Below, piece by piece: positions 1-11,338 of a stretch of DNA of 60,000 nt (its first letter is position 1; each line of letters opens with the position of its first letter). Position numbers and translations under genes: made by a program. The stretch is from NCBI GenBank assembly GCA_905221605.1, contig CAJNDS010002512.1, positions 876,360-936,359 on the forward strand, read 5' to 3'. The notes beneath the pieces are model-generated. The model did no database searches, was not told the DNA's origin, and saw only the letters and a list, made by a program, of their open reading frames with translations. The DNA is from Symbiodinium natans. Its lineage: Eukaryota; Sar; Dinophyceae; Suessiales; Symbiodiniaceae.

Positions 1-112
1 CGAGCATTCTAGATATACATATATCATATGGAGTTATGGGCGGTCTTGGCATATTGGAGCTTGGCGTTGGCGTGTCTTCGGAATTGTCCAGGCTTCTGAT
101 GCAAGTAGATAG

Positions 113-511
113 TCACACCATCAACACCTTGAGGCCCTCATCTGCGTAGCAAGGTCTGGCGCTAGGATCCTTCGCGCGATCAGGAATCTGAGAGTATTCA
201 CGGAGGACAGTCGCCGTTTCTTGGTATCGTTCTTGGGATTTGACGACACGCAGAATAATGATCTGTAGGGCAGAGTTCCCGACTAAAGCCTCCGATGTCA
301 CATGCCGGCGATCAAGTGAATCACCGCCATAGCCAATCCACCGTGGACGCCCTCTCTTAGCGGAACGATTCGAATCCAGAAGAAAGACCGATGCCCAGCG
401 GAGGTCAGGTCCGACAGCGACTGACACAGCTCCGTCGCGGTACAGCGCCGCGCGCTGCACGCTGCTTGGACAGCCTTGACCGAGGGTCAGAGTTACTGGC
501 ATTTCAATCAT
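113..511 (-). CDS. possible exon, unknown protein
   Basis: This minus-strand frame stays open for 132 codons and reads as a mixed, protein-like sequence, with a basic stretch (NRSAKRGRPRWIGYGG) and then a predicted helical part (ALQIIILRVVKSQERYQE). I recognise no family. No convincing splice sites fix its ends, and no adjoining exon joins it in phase; the next minus-strand frame upstream (504-722) overlaps it in another phase. It may be one exon of a gene that continues beyond the left edge, or a remnant of a mobile element. It is listed only because its composition looks better than that of the surrounding frames. Confidence 0.2.
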   Translation of the reverse strand: MIEMPVTLTLGQGCPSSVQRAALYRDGAVSVAVGPDLRWASVFLLDSNRSAKRGRPRWIGYGGDSLDRRHVTSEALVGNSALQIIILRVVKSQERYQETATVLREYSQIPDRAKDPSARPCYADEGLKVLMV

Positions 512-2073
512 ATGGTTGGGTCAGCCTCAAGACGCCATGGAACAGAGTTTGCAGATAAGAGGCCGTGGCAATAACCAGTGCTTGAGGAACCTCCAAAAAT
601 CTGAGGCCACGTGCAGTGCTCTGCAGCTGCCGCTCGTCAGGTGTTGGGGTTAAACCGCTGGGGCCTTGCAGACAATTGGCGTTACGGCAATATGTAGCTG
701 CGCCTGCAAGCATCCCAGACAAGTGGCAATGTCGCTCCTAATTGTTCATATGTGTCATTGGTGATCGGCTTTGTTCAACAGAAGCCCACAGCCCCCTGGG
801 AGCAAGAACAGTACTCCTAGATTGAGCTTTGTCTGGTCGTTGTGCCTGGTGATTTCGCCATGCGTGATGCAGCCATTTCAGCTATTCACCCGGTAGCAGG
901 CCAAGTTAGCGCACTGAACCTCCTGATGTTCAGTTTGTCACGCCATCGTCAGACGCGGGACACAGCGCCGGCGTCCGTGCTGCGATCTCGACGTCATATC
1001 TTATAGCAGGGAAGGCAGGGCAGCTCACATTCCTGGCTGCAGCCGCCTGCGTTTGGCGCCCTGCTGCCGGGGACGGGTTCCTCAAATGCACTTAGTTAAA
1101 TGTTTTTGTTTCTACGTTTGGCATCAGTAATTGTGCGAGTGCCTTTGTTTGGTTTCTTCTGCTTTGATTGGAGCCATGGTTTGCGGAAATGTCGGATGCT
1201 TGGGCCGTGGGATGCCGGGCGGATTGCAGCTTCTCTCCTGACTCGTGTTAGGCGAACGTACATCTGGTCTTGTCAGAAGTGGAACCCTAGATGTCTACTT
1301 TCGCGCGCTGTACTTCGATCCCTGCAGGCTCTTCGCGGTCAATCCATAGAAATCACAGCATTCACCGTACGCCCTAAACCTCAAGCCAAACACATGTTCC
1401 TTGAACCTTAGAATTGCGAACCATTCCAGTCAATCTTCTCCGCAAACCATCTCTCGCTTCCCTAGGCGTTAGGTGGCTGAGGCGGCTTTGGGTGGATCCC
1501 GAACAGATGAAAAGCTCGTTGACAGACCGGGATTATGGGAAAACCAGTCTACAAACTTCAAAGCTTTCGGAGAAAGATAAGATGTGGAAAGAGTACCAAC
1601 CGTAGCCCCCAAGCCTACAATACAGGGCCAGGGCGTGGGATATGGCTAGGGCCAGTTCCAGCTTTTCAGTGGCAAGTGCTGTGCCTCTCATGTGGCCAAA
1701 CCTGAAGTACGCTCTGCAGAATGCTTCCTACATCATTCTGCATTCTGCCCTTTAAGCACGCTGAAGGTAGCATGGAAGAGGAATTACTCCGTCGGGCAGA
1801 GGGTGACGGAGCATAGCAGGGAGCGCAAGCCCGAGGCAACAAGTGCAATGTCGACTGCAGTATCCTTTTGAAGGCTGTTTTCGGTCATGGTTGGATGCAC
1901 GAGTGCTGTCGAGGTGGGGTCAAGAACAAGTAGGTGCTTGCCGAACCTGTATATCAAAAAGTTAGCTAGCTTCAGGCTGGGCTAGGCGGTTGGGGAAGGG
2001 TGTCTTTAAACTTTGACCTGAGCGGCCCCGTTGCCTCGATGCTCAAGGAGAGTGCCGGCAGAGAAATAGAGAC
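512..2073. other. no gene recognised
   Basis: Open frames here (for example 1100-1411 plus and 1666-1848 minus) have no recognisable domain and no splice-consistent borders. I see no repeat or RNA gene. Confidence 0.4.
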
Positions 2074-2736
2074 ATGGCCATGCTTGAGGACACGTTGCCT
2101 GGTTGCGTAGACTGCGTCAGCTCCAAGCCGCCCAAGGCGCGACAGAGCGGGCAAGCAGATGCAGTTCACGCAGACTCCACCAGTACATGCTCCTCTCCAC
2201 AGTCTGTGGGCTCTCCCTTGTCTGACATCAGCACAGCAAGCTCGGAGAGCACGGTGAATAAGCACCAGCCACGCACCAGCCAGTCTTCAAAACGCCAGGG
2301 GCTTCGTCAGCTGCGCCAGCAGAAGCTGCGCAGCTTCCTGTTGGAGCACCGGTTTGCAGACGTCTCAGAGCCGAGGCTCTCGACTCGCTGCTGCATTTTT
2401 CACGATTCCATTTACCCCATTCACATCGCCGCGCAAATTGGGGACGCTGACACCGTGCACATGCTGCTCGCTGCTGGGGCGGACCCGAATCAGAGGACTT
2501 CGCGAGGGATGCTTGCGGTTGATCTCGCCGCTGCCAAAGATGAGGATGGCTCGCACTCAGAAGTCATAGAGCTGTTACAGGGCCAGCTGAAAGTGTTGGG
2601 TCTTCGAGATGCTGTGGAGTTGATGAGAGGTCAGACACAGCCTTTGGGTCAGTCGGGGGTCAATGGAAGCAGTCCTAGATCATCTAGAACTGCAAGGTGC
2701 TGCCAAGGCATGAGATGCTTAAACTTGGTGATGTGA
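2074..2736 (+). CDS. ankyrin-repeat protein
   Basis: This is a 220-residue, apparently single-exon frame. Residues 1-75 are a low-complexity Ser/Thr-rich leader. Residues about 76-105 are basic and predicted helical (LRQLRQQKLRSFLLEHRF), followed by ADVSEPR. Residues about 113-165 form one clear ankyrin repeat: YPIHIAAQIGDADTVHMLLA, then GADPNQRTS, then a second partial repeat with MLAVDLAAAKDEDGSHSEVI. I recall the order helix, DV-EPR and short ankyrin block from other dinoflagellate proteins; this is recollection, not a search. Ankyrin repeats bind other proteins, and no enzymatic domain is visible, so the partner is unknown. I chose the first ATG of the frame because the frame is open from there and the sequence before it is not protein-like. 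The frame ends at a TGA at 2734-2736. Confidence 0.72.
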   Translation: MAMLEDTLPGCVDCVSSKPPKARQSGQADAVHADSTSTCSSPQSVGSPLSDISTASSESTVNKHQPRTSQSSKRQGLRQLRQQKLRSFLLEHRFADVSEPRLSTRCCIFHDSIYPIHIAAQIGDADTVHMLLAAGADPNQRTSRGMLAVDLAAAKDEDGSHSEVIELLQGQLKVLGLRDAVELMRGQTQPLGQSGVNGSSPRSSRTARCCQGMRCLNLVM

Positions 2737-3479
2737 TTCTTACGTGTAGGATGGCACTCGGTCGCTGGAAATAGCACATCGGCCGGATGCTCCCATGTTG
2801 TCGCATTTAGTTTAGGGGAGGCGCACTGCTAATCCGAGCTACATCTTGTCGGTTCATGTTGCACTTGCAGGGCAATCTGGGGTTGAGTTAAAAACATTGC
2901 GACAACTACAGCTTACAGGGGTGCGAGCCACTTGCAACACGACAAAACATGAGCTAGACCCCAAATTTCCCACGTTGGAATGCCGCATAGTCACATAGTC
3001 GTCAGCCTGTGGGCTCCCCCGATCCTCTTTCCTTGACAAAAGGATGTTGCGTGTTACCGCGCGAAGCTTTTGAACTCTTTTTGCCATGTCGCAGCAGTCG
3101 CTGCAGAAATTCTGCTTTAAGTAGCTTGTGCATCGTATACGAGTGGATGCTTGCAGAGCAAAAGCACTGAAAAAAGCGCTCTGCCCAGCTGCAAACATCT
3201 ACTTACTGCTTCTGATTGCATGGCCAATTGCTTAGATGCAGCTGCCGTCTCAGCAAGTTACTCCGTGACCTAGATGAGCATTGTCTTCCCGATCATCGTT
3301 TGCTTTCCGGACTGAGGTGCAGCAGCCCAACCAGGTTCATGGTCGGAAGTACCGCACGATGTTAGGATCCAACGATGGTGCGGTCAGCGTGCCTTGGGCC
3401 TTCGGCTACTTCATCTCCGGGTAAAGGGGGGGAACTACTCAAGCTCGATTCGTTTCTTGGTGGCGTGCCCCTCAGAGGA
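2737..3479. other. no gene recognised
   Basis: A minus-strand frame at 2854-3198 is open but has no recognisable motif. Nothing else is supported here. Confidence 0.4.
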
Positions 3480-4060
3480 TCTTGGATCATTTCTTTTTTG
3501 AAACGTCTGTCTCTGGGCCAAGGAATTCTATTGGGAAGCCACTGGTGTAAGGGTATTTTGGGGTGTTTCGTTTGTTTTAAGAGTAATCGTTGTGTTTTTG
3601 AGTTTTTGCTTTTCCTCCTCTATCTCACGATTGAGTGTTGCTTGTTATCTTGCCGTTCTCATGTTTTGTCTATCTGTTTTTGTTGCTCGTTCCCCTTGTC
3701 CTTTAGCGTCTTGATCTTATTTTGTTGCGGTTTCTTGTTTTTGTGTCTTGTCCGTTGCCTTTTTGCTTATGCCTGTCTCGTTCTGGCTTTCACCGCCTTT
3801 GGTGTTTTGTTTTTTCGTTTTTGTTGCTTGGCTCTTTTGCCTTTTTCTAGTTGGCTGATCGCACTTCGCTTTGTCATTTCCTTGCTTTCCTTGATGTGTT
3901 GCCTTTGTTTTGTTGCTTGTCCTGTATCATCGTGTTTTGCCTTTGACTTGTTGCTACATTTTGCTTTTTGCGTCTTGCCACCTTTTTTTGGCACATCTTT
4001 ATTTTGGATGTTTCTATGCGCTTTTTGAAGGTATCTTTATTTGTGCTTGGTTGGGTCCAG
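3480..4060. repeat. T-rich, A-depleted strand-asymmetric block
   Basis: The plus strand is dominated by T with G and C and has almost no A; bases 3721-3840 hold only two A residues. The pattern is a degenerate run of TTG, TTTTG and CTT words rather than a clean tandem repeat. The long frame through it (3375-4028) encodes only Cys/Leu/Phe-rich sequence, which the base composition explains, so I do not call it a gene. Confidence 0.65.
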
Positions 4061-4862
4061 CCCTTCTTATGTTAGAGGACAATCAAGGAAACGGGATCGC
4101 AGTACCCTTATATATGTGGGAACATGTATGAAAGGCACGACTCATGTCTAGAGCTGTTTCTACTGCTTGTTTCTACTCCAGGCGATCATTTCTGCCGGCA
4201 AGGTATCGGCGGACAGGAACGGAACCAGCCCCGAGCGACTGCCTTTCCGACAGCCACACACTTCGTGACGTGCTATGGGTTCGTCCTTTGAGAGCGTGAG
4301 ACTGACCAAGGCCAAAGGTGACAAGCCAAAGGAGGCGCTTCCACATGAGTATCTCTTGTCTTGAGTAACCGAGATCAACCCAGACTTACTTGTTTTTGGC
4401 TTCTGGAACTTTGAGTATGCTGTTTAGCACTTCAGGAAGGCTGGTATTCCACCTACATACCACCCATACGTGCTTTCCGAGAGTGTGCCAAGCATGCTTT
4501 GGGACAAGACTTCAAGACTTCTGTGTGACGCTCCTAATGCTCGGCAGTTTCACGTTTCCTAGACGCCATAGTTCGAAATGTGTCAGTGCAGCGAGCACTG
4601 TGCACCCATAATGGCGAGTCGCAGGATCTATGATTCAGCCTTGCTCTGATGACATCTTCCTGCGGCGCAACTGGTTCAGCTTTGACTTGCAAATGCGGTC
4701 AGCTTTGTGGCAGCCTCATCAGGACAAAAGCCTCAAGGTGCAAATGCTGCTGCCTTATGCAGCTTCCTAGTCGTGATCGTTTGCATTTTTCAGGACCCGA
4801 AGACTGTACGACGGTGTAGTTTAGTGAAGTTTGCATGCGGCATGTTCTGCAGAATTATGACG
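4061..4862. other. no gene recognised
   Basis: Short frames only, none with a recognisable domain. Confidence 0.35.
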
Positions 4863-4908
4863 TACTGAGGGCACTACTACAATACTACTGAGGGCACTAC
4901 TACAATAC
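4863..4908. repeat. two tandem copies of a 23-bp unit plus poly-C
   Basis: A 23-base unit starting TACTGAGGGCACTACTAC is repeated exactly twice (4863-4885 and 4886-4908). A long C run interrupted by T and G follows at about 4917-4943. Such tandem doublets next to homopolymers suggest slippage. Confidence 0.85.
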
Positions 4909-5002
4909 TACGACATCCCCCCCCCCCCCCCTCCCCCCCGCCCCGAGTGGAGCATTCTGAAATGTACGGCTGCCTGCCGCCAAGCCCTGCCTCTTCCCAC
5001 AG

Positions 5003-5115
5003 TCAAGCCACTCAAAGCCAAGGACATTGAGGTCATCATCTCGGCTTTGACACCCTGTAGATGGACTGCAGTTCAAGATGGTATTGCGCCATTTGAGATG
5101 TTGCAAGTCATATGA
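5003..5115 (+). CDS. possible terminal exon, unknown
   Basis: After a plausible acceptor (TTCCCACAG at 5002) the frame reads VKPLKAKDIEVIISALTPCR and then WTAVQDGIAPFEMLQVI before a TGA at 5113-5115. The sequence is balanced and protein-like, but no upstream exon was found and the family is unknown. It could be chance. Confidence 0.18.
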
Positions 5116-5219
5116 GGAGTTGAGGTCAACTTAGCTCAGACGTACTTACAAGGTTCAGGTGACGGCAGCCCGTGTGAATCCGATGAGGTGATATAGTCAT
5201 CCTTGAATAGATACAATAT

Positions 5220-5745
5220 GGTTTTCGGGGGGGGGGGGGTTATTCTTTTTTCGGGGTTTTGGGCTTTTTCTCATGTGTTTTGAAGGAACCAATAGATAGA
5301 ATATTGAAAGCCATAGATAGAATATCTCAAAGATTCCCAAAACCCATAGATAGAATATTTTCGGGACCCCGAAAAAAGGCCCGTTTTCGGGCCCTCCTGC
5401 ACACACATTCTATGTATGGGTTTCAAGATTCGTCAAGCGCCAGACAATAGTGAGGACAGGAGAGGAGAGGAGAGGGGAGGGGAGGGGAGAGGGGAGGGAG
5501 GGAGGAGGCGGAGGAGGAGGAGGGGAGAGGAGAGGGGAGGGGAGGGGAGGGGAGGAGAGGGAGAGGAGGAGAGGAGAGGAGGAGGAGGAGGAAGAGCCCA
5601 AAACCCATAGATAGAATATAGTGGGCCTTGGCCATAAATTTTAGGCCAATATTCTATCTAACGTTTTGGGGTTTTGATATTCTATCTATCGTTTTGGAAA
5701 GGGGGTTATTTCATTTTCGGATTTTCAGATATTCTATCTACTTAA
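5220..5745. repeat. inverted array of ATAGATAGAATAT motif
   Basis: The 13-mer ATAGATAGAATAT occurs in forward orientation at 5292-5304, 5313-5325, 5346-5358 and 5607-5619. It occurs as its reverse complement (full or 12 of 13 bases) at 5649-5660, 5677-5689 and 5729-5740. Several copies carry the same flank: CCCAAAACCC before the forward copies at 5346 and 5607, and CGTTTTGG after the reverse copies at 5649 and 5677, so the true unit is longer than 13 bases. The array can fold as one large hairpin with the purine tract in its loop. Small GC-rich hairpins (for example GGCCCGTTTTCGGGCC near 5378-5393) and a G run near 5227-5239 lie inside it. It may be a fold-back element or a degenerate satellite. 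Confidence 0.85.
5448..5596 (+). repeat. polypurine (GGGGA/GGA) tract
   Basis: About 150 bases of almost uninterrupted G and A on the plus strand, built from AGGGG, AGG and GAG words. Open frames on both strands here are composition artefacts. The tract lies between the last two forward copies of the 13-mer array. Confidence 0.9.
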
Positions 5746-8700
5746 GGATGCCTATAGCTCTTTGTTCACAATCCGATTCTCGACAACAGGGTCTGACACA
5801 TTCAGCTACCATGTGACGGCGAGCCCTTTTGCATGTCCTTGTTGCTGGGTGTTGCTTGCGTTATAGGAAGATCAGAGACCTGGGCTCAAAAAGACAGGTC
5901 TTTGACATAGTCTGACTTTCGTAAGTGGGCCAAGGGCATTGCTCGAGTAGGACCCTCCTTGCTTCAGGCTGGGAGGCTTCCGAGACAGGTGCCCAGCAGC
6001 ACTGGAGGCTGGGCTGCAGCCCGGCCGAGATTGGGTTTTCGGCTTGAAGTCAAGGAGGGAGCCTTGCTTTTGAGTTGGTAGGTATATTTGTATCCCCCGC
6101 CTTGGTTTGGCTTTGACTCAGTTTCTTTTGGGTCATGTCCATCCCACGCAAAATTGGCGAGTACATTTCTCCATCACACCGACGCCTTCACACTCGAGTG
6201 GTCTTTCGCGACTAACCCTGGCTTACACATCGAGAACGGCTGGGCATGCTGCCACATGCTTCAAAGATACCCACGACACGCTTACTTCGGACGTCTACCC
6301 ACGGAATTGCTCAAACAATTCTCTGCGAGCCAAGCTTTCATCTACCTCCTTTAAGCATGGGTAGATCATCTTCGAGCCTTGGCTAAGCACATTTTACATC
6401 CAATGTTGCGACAACGAAGCCTCTCCACCTGCACTACACTAACCTCTGAACTGGCACACTTGCAAGGGATTCGCCTTCACTTTTGGGGTCTGTTGTCGTT
6501 TAGAAGACTTGTGCTCGAAGTGACAACTCTAGCGAGTTCTCCGGTTTAATGAAATGGAAAGAAAGTTCTATTTCGGTGTTGTGAGATTGGTCCCTCAGAG
6601 CCCACGGGCTGTCTTCCATCCAAGCTTGAGCTGTTCGGCTCAGAAGGAAGAGAAAACCCCACGACAGCCACCATACCTGAAAGCCTGCAATCCCGAACAA
6701 AACGCTCTGAGGCCCCATTGTGATTGGGAGTCAGACACTACCACAGCACAGCGAGCTCCAGATGGATGACGGCCCGGAGGCGGGCGTGTGTGAGGGAAGC
6801 ATTTTGGATCACCTTCAGCCCCTATAGAAGTGAGGCATAATCAGTAGGGCTTGGAATGTAGGCGAATGAAGGCATAATTCCTTGATTCCTTTGATCTGCG
6901 TTGCTGCATGCGCTGAACGAAAGCCATTTGTGCTCAGGAGGGTCCTGCGAACGCTGCTGAGTATTTGCGTGTCCCGGATTCAGTTCGAGCAGGCAGAAGC
7001 AGCATTTGGTTTCAATCAGGTTCTTAACAGGCTTTTTTTGGAAAGCTTCTGGGTCTGCGGATGAAGGAGCCAGTTCTTGAGCGTTGGGCATGCCCGTATC
7101 ATCTTGTTTATGGCCTTGTGTTAAAGAAGTTCATCCCGCTGCTGAGGCCTCTATTGCCCTTGTGATGTTTTTTTTCTCACTTTGCTCTTCTGTGTTGCGT
7201 GATGCTAGCAGTTGGACATTTCGCGGTGAGACACCAAAAAGGGGCGAGCCCTCTTCATTCTGTTCTGGTAATATTGCGGATATAGGGGTTCCAAACTGAG
7301 CGTGTGGAATCTTTCCCAGGCTCGCTGCCACTCCCGGCAACCTTGCGCTTCACAACTGCTGAGGTGGGGTTGTTTATGTGTCTTTGATTTGTTGGGCACG
7401 CCCGGGCGTAAGCGCACATGCTCCGGTTTTGCCCACGCCTCCGCTTTTTGTGTCGTGGCCGCGGAAGCAAATGAGGGAGTTTTACACCTGTGTGGGTATC
7501 CCTTTTTGTTCTGCACGGGTTGGCATTAGTTTTCGGATTAGTAGTCATAAGTGCTGGCATGAGTACGATAGTGCTTAGTACTACTAGCATTCGAATTCGT
7601 GCTAGTATTAGCATGAGAAGCCCAAGCACAGTCACAAACAAAAAGACATGGCACAAGAAACATGTCCGTTCAGATCAGTTCAATGCAGAGGTTACCGGCT
7701 TTCAGATCAAACAATAGAGACTTTCCTATTCACACGCAAGACAACCGACAAAAGAAATCAATCTCTACAAGCAATGCATGGAGAAAATCTAGGATGTCCA
7801 TGTAAATCAAAAAGCAAGGAAGCTTTGCGTACCAAAGCATATAGGAAACTGAGCTTTTTCCACGAGAGTAGAAAAGATTTGCGCCTTCCAAATTAAACAA
7901 GTAGAGCTGTTTCTCTCAAGTGAAGAGGAGACGCAGGTTTCTGAATCAGCTCAAGAAGAAACGAGGTGTTCACGCTTGAAACAAAGGTTTCATGACCGAA
8001 CACGGCTGAAACATGCCAGTTTCTCGTAATATATAATAAAGAAGATCATGGAACGTCGTTTGCAAAAATGACAGGGAACGGAGGTTTCTTATTAAAGAGG
8101 TTTTCGGTTGTTGAGGCAATCGTTGTATTGACGAAAAGTCTTCAAGCCCACCCTGCAGATTCCACTCAAGGGGTCGATACGGGGGCCCACCCCACCCACA
8201 AAAAATGTCAGGGCTTTGCAAGCTGCGAAACAGCGATAGTGACGTAAGTTTCCGGCATTTTCTAGCACTCTGCGGGCTACCGCAGCCATGGCCGAACGAT
8301 GACTGCATGTGTGTTGGGGTCGGGCTATGTGGGATCTTGGAATTTCGTCGGTAGTGGGTTACCCTAGGTTGAGACTCTTGCTGGGGCGGTCGTTCGATAA
8401 GTGGGTTCCACAACACCCCAGGACTCCTCTCCCTAAACCCAGAACGTGTAAAAAAAATGAACCATGAACGAGCACTAAAGGCTCCAAAACACCCTTCCTA
8501 AATCGGGTTACGACTGAAGAGCACGAAGTGAAGAAAAGAGACAGGGTGATGCGCCCCTGCTCCTTGCTGCCACGAACGCCTCATCTGCCCTGCAGGCGGA
8601 CTCCTGGGCACGAGTTGGGTTTCCTTGAGAATGCTTCGTATGGCCCAGCAATCATACCCTCTCATACCCTCAACTCCAATCTTCGGCTTCGGGGTGCAGA

Positions 8701-9588
8701 TGCCCAGCAGGTGGGCATAGCTCTGGGATGCTTTGAGAGTCCTGATGTCTCCGTGTCACAAAGAGTGGGGACCTGCGAATGTTGAAGCTCATGGCTGAAC
8801 ACTGTTGAGGCCGATCTTATAGGTACGCATTTTTCAATTACTTCCATCCACTCCTCCCCGATCCAGAGCCAGATCCCAGCACGACAACCAGCATATCCAT
8901 GCCCCGAACAACCTGCTGCTAGTGGATCCGCCGGTGGGAGCTTATACAGCTCCTATGGGCACTCGGGAGGGTGGCAGCATGTGGGAACAGAGCTTGCCGG
9001 CCCCTTGCTGCGGATTCCGTGGGTCTACTCTGTCGAATTCTCTGGGGGCACTCATACTTTGCACGATTCTTTGAGGGCCGGGCGCCCCAGGGATTGAAAT
9101 GCGGGAGTCTCTGCACGCTCCAGAAATACTTCGCGGGATTCTTGACTGCGTCATTTTCTCTCAGGTGCGCAGTCAGAGGGCTCTCTGCGTGATTCTCCCG
9201 GGCTGGGATGTGATGTGCAATTCCCGGCACCGGGCAAGGACGGGCGAGAGGAGAGCTGAGTTAAAATCCACCAAACCTCGCGGTTACTTGCATTTGCCAT
9301 CTGATGAATACAGTACATCAAAGAAACTACCATAAAGAGATGCCAAGACACGAGGCTGCTCGCAGCGCCAGAATGAAGGAAGCTGAGGAGGATGTCACGA
9401 AGCTCTGGCCGATTGGCTCAGGAAATGTGGGAGTTCGGTTTTCGAAGTGCTCAGAGGAGTGGGCGAAGTCCTCAGAGGAGTTTATATGTAGGCTTTAAGC
9501 TTGGCCGAAGGATTCCAGAATTCTGTTTCGTGAGCAGGCCTATTGGCCCCTGTAAAGCAAGATGACCCGTTAAGTTCCGAAACCCATG
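5746..9588. other. no gene recognised
   Basis: About 3.8 kb without a frame I can support. Many overlapping open frames of 60-148 codons occur on both strands (for example 7255-7656 and 7970-8416 minus), all with arbitrary composition and no domain. The only structure noted is the small inverted repeat at 7582-7607. Confidence 0.4.
7582..7607. repeat. small inverted repeat
   Basis: TACTAGCA (7582-7589) and TGCTAGTA (7600-7607) are exact reverse complements around the 10-base loop TTCGAATTCG. Variants of CTAGTA/TAGTACT recur just upstream. It may be an accidental stem. Confidence 0.5.
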
Positions 9589-9615
9589 AAACCCTAAGCC
9601 CTAAACCCTAAACCC
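9589..9615. repeat. interstitial telomere-like repeat (CCCTAAA)
   Basis: The sequence holds CCCTAAG, CCCTAAA, CCCTAAA and CCC in register, the complement of the TTTAGGG telomere repeat found in plants and reported for dinoflagellates. Three units is short, but exact register supports a telomere-derived patch. Confidence 0.6.
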
Positions 9616-10032
9616 GGCCACCCTTCCAGGCATGCCCTGTTGCCTCTGCTCAGCGGCATGCCGCTTGCCGCAAGGGCTTTCCCTGGATAGGCCGCCCTTA
9701 TTGCTTATGCTTTTACACATGGTCGCTGCTGCTTCATGTGTGCCTTTTCTTATGTTCCGGAGAAGAGTTGTGATCAATGTGAATATTCTTGTGGTGCGCT
9801 ACGCAGATGCCATCGCTATTCCCTGTCATGCGTAATTAAACCGACCAGGCGTTTCTAAAGTGCCGCAGGGGTGGGCAGTAGGGGAAAGTGATGCCGGCCT
9901 GAACCAGAACTTAGAGAACCCCGGATGTCCTCTAGATATCTCTAGAGTTCTGAGAAGTTTCCTCAAGTAAACACCGCGTATGTGGGGGACCTCACTGGGG
10001 GTCTCTTTTGAACTGGTTTGGGGGCCGTCCAG
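9616..10032. other. no gene recognised
   Basis: One hydrophobic plus-strand frame (9632-9835) has no supporting context. Confidence 0.35.
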
Positions 10033-10159
10033 GTCGGAGCCGTTGCGCATCAACCGACGGCTGCACAAGATCGTGGTCGCCACGCAGCATGCCATCAACA
10101 TCCTGCTCAAAGATGACGAGAAGGTCGGCATGGCAGACCCGGTCGATCTCAAACCATAG
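10033..10159 (+). CDS. possible exon, unknown protein
   Basis: After an acceptor-like GGCCGTCCAG (ending 10032) the plus frame encodes SEPLRINRRLHKIVVATQHA followed by INILLKDDEKVGMADPVDLK and a TAG at 10157-10159. Codons are strongly G/C-ending (AAG ATC GTG GTC GCC), which contrasts with the surroundings and favours this strand over the equally open minus frame. A possible continuation starts after TTTTCAG at 10262 (ATVFPRSGGELLAARDRVVQ). It joins in phase if a GT in front of the last residues (at about 10145) is used as donor. The family is unknown. Confidence 0.33.
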
Positions 10160-10261
10160 ATGAAAGGGAGGGGGGGCATACAGCACAAAAGAGAACGTCC
10201 CTGATAGCCTTAGAAGCAACAAAAAACTAGAGAGTGAGACGCCGATGTTGGCCATTTTCAG

Positions 10262-10342
10262 GCCACAGTATTCCCACGTAGCGGCGGGGAGCTGCTTGCC
10301 GCGCGCGACCGCGTGGTGCAGAGCTTCCGGCAGCGCCTCGAG
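10262..10342 (+). CDS. possible exon following 10033-10159
   Basis: Reads ATVFPRSGGELLAARDRVVQ then SFRQRLEG after the acceptor TTTTCAG, with G/C-ending codons like the preceding candidate exon. The downstream border is uncertain; the frame itself runs to a stop near 10398. No domain is recognised. Confidence 0.28.
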
Positions 10343-10398
10343 GGTCACATGCACGAAATAGAGGGGGAAAGGGCGTGTTCAATCACATTGGGCATCAG

Positions 10399-11338
10399 AT
10401 GCTGGTAGGTTTTCATTGAGCTCCAGCCCCGAGCCTGCGAGAGACCGAGAGATCTGGCCAGCATGACTTAGACTCAATTTGAGCGCTACGCAGGCGAAGG
10501 CACCGAACATGTAAGACCATCTCAGAGCATGCTAAGAGCCCCCCCCAAGATCTCTCCAACAGCACCCCAAGACCACGCCAAGACGACTCTACGAGAGTTC
10601 ACCGACGAGGAATCTGCACCTCACGCAAGCGCGCATGGGACCGATCTGAGCCCCCTCTAAATTACAGCCGCTGCGTGCCATTGAAATCTTGGCCTGCCCA
10701 GGATACTTTTCGGGCCTTCCGGCAGGCCCTCAAGACTTGGCGACGTATCTGCCACCATCCGGCTCCTTGCAGCAACTGCGTGCAAGAATATTCAGGTGCT
10801 CAAGGTATTTCAGCGGCATCAAACCCCGCAACCTGTGTGGTAAAGACCGCCCATACATCATGCAAAGTGTGTTCAGCACATACTCTTCCGTCACAGGGAA
10901 AGGACGCCTTCCTGCCGATGAACTGCACCTGTATCGTAAGGGCTGCAACTCACCGTAGACACTATCAATACGACAACCCTGCTCTTCGAATTCGGGGATT
11001 TTTACACATAGCAGAACTTGAAAGTCGCATTAAATTGCCGCACCCTTCATACACACACCTGAGTAAGCCTTCCGTGGATGCTGTCAGCACGGAGTTCAGA
11101 AGGCTAGCACTCCCAAAACGCTTTTGCACAAACCTTTGCAACCGAAGGCTGTCGCAGCACGCAAAACCCTGAACCGAGGCTTGGAGCGTGAAGAATGCGC
11201 GACCTGCTCCTCGGCTTGAATTACAGACGGTCCAAGCAGATTGAGCGTTCCCAGAATGAGAGATTGAAGAGAGCATGGGAGAGCCCAACACCCTCAAGTT
11301 CCATCTTCGCTTTGTGAGTTGCCGGAGGTTTGATCCAG
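10399..11338. other. no gene recognised
   Basis: The plus frame 10675-11172 is open for 165 codons but Cys/His-rich and without a recognisable fold. I leave it unassigned. Confidence 0.35.

Noticed and set aside
3375-4028. 217-codon frame rich in Phe, Leu and Cys that looks like a membrane protein
   Set aside because: The T-rich base composition alone creates hydrophobic codons; no polar loops or charged borders, and no splice logic.
5416-5635. Arg/Gly/Glu-rich and Ser/Pro/Leu-rich frames over the purine tract
   Set aside because: Composition artefacts of the GGA/GGGGA repeat on both strands.
9992-10354. Minus-strand 120-codon frame opposite the candidate exons at 10.0-10.3 kb
   Set aside because: Its third codon positions are less G/C-biased than those of the plus frames, and it lacks a domain.
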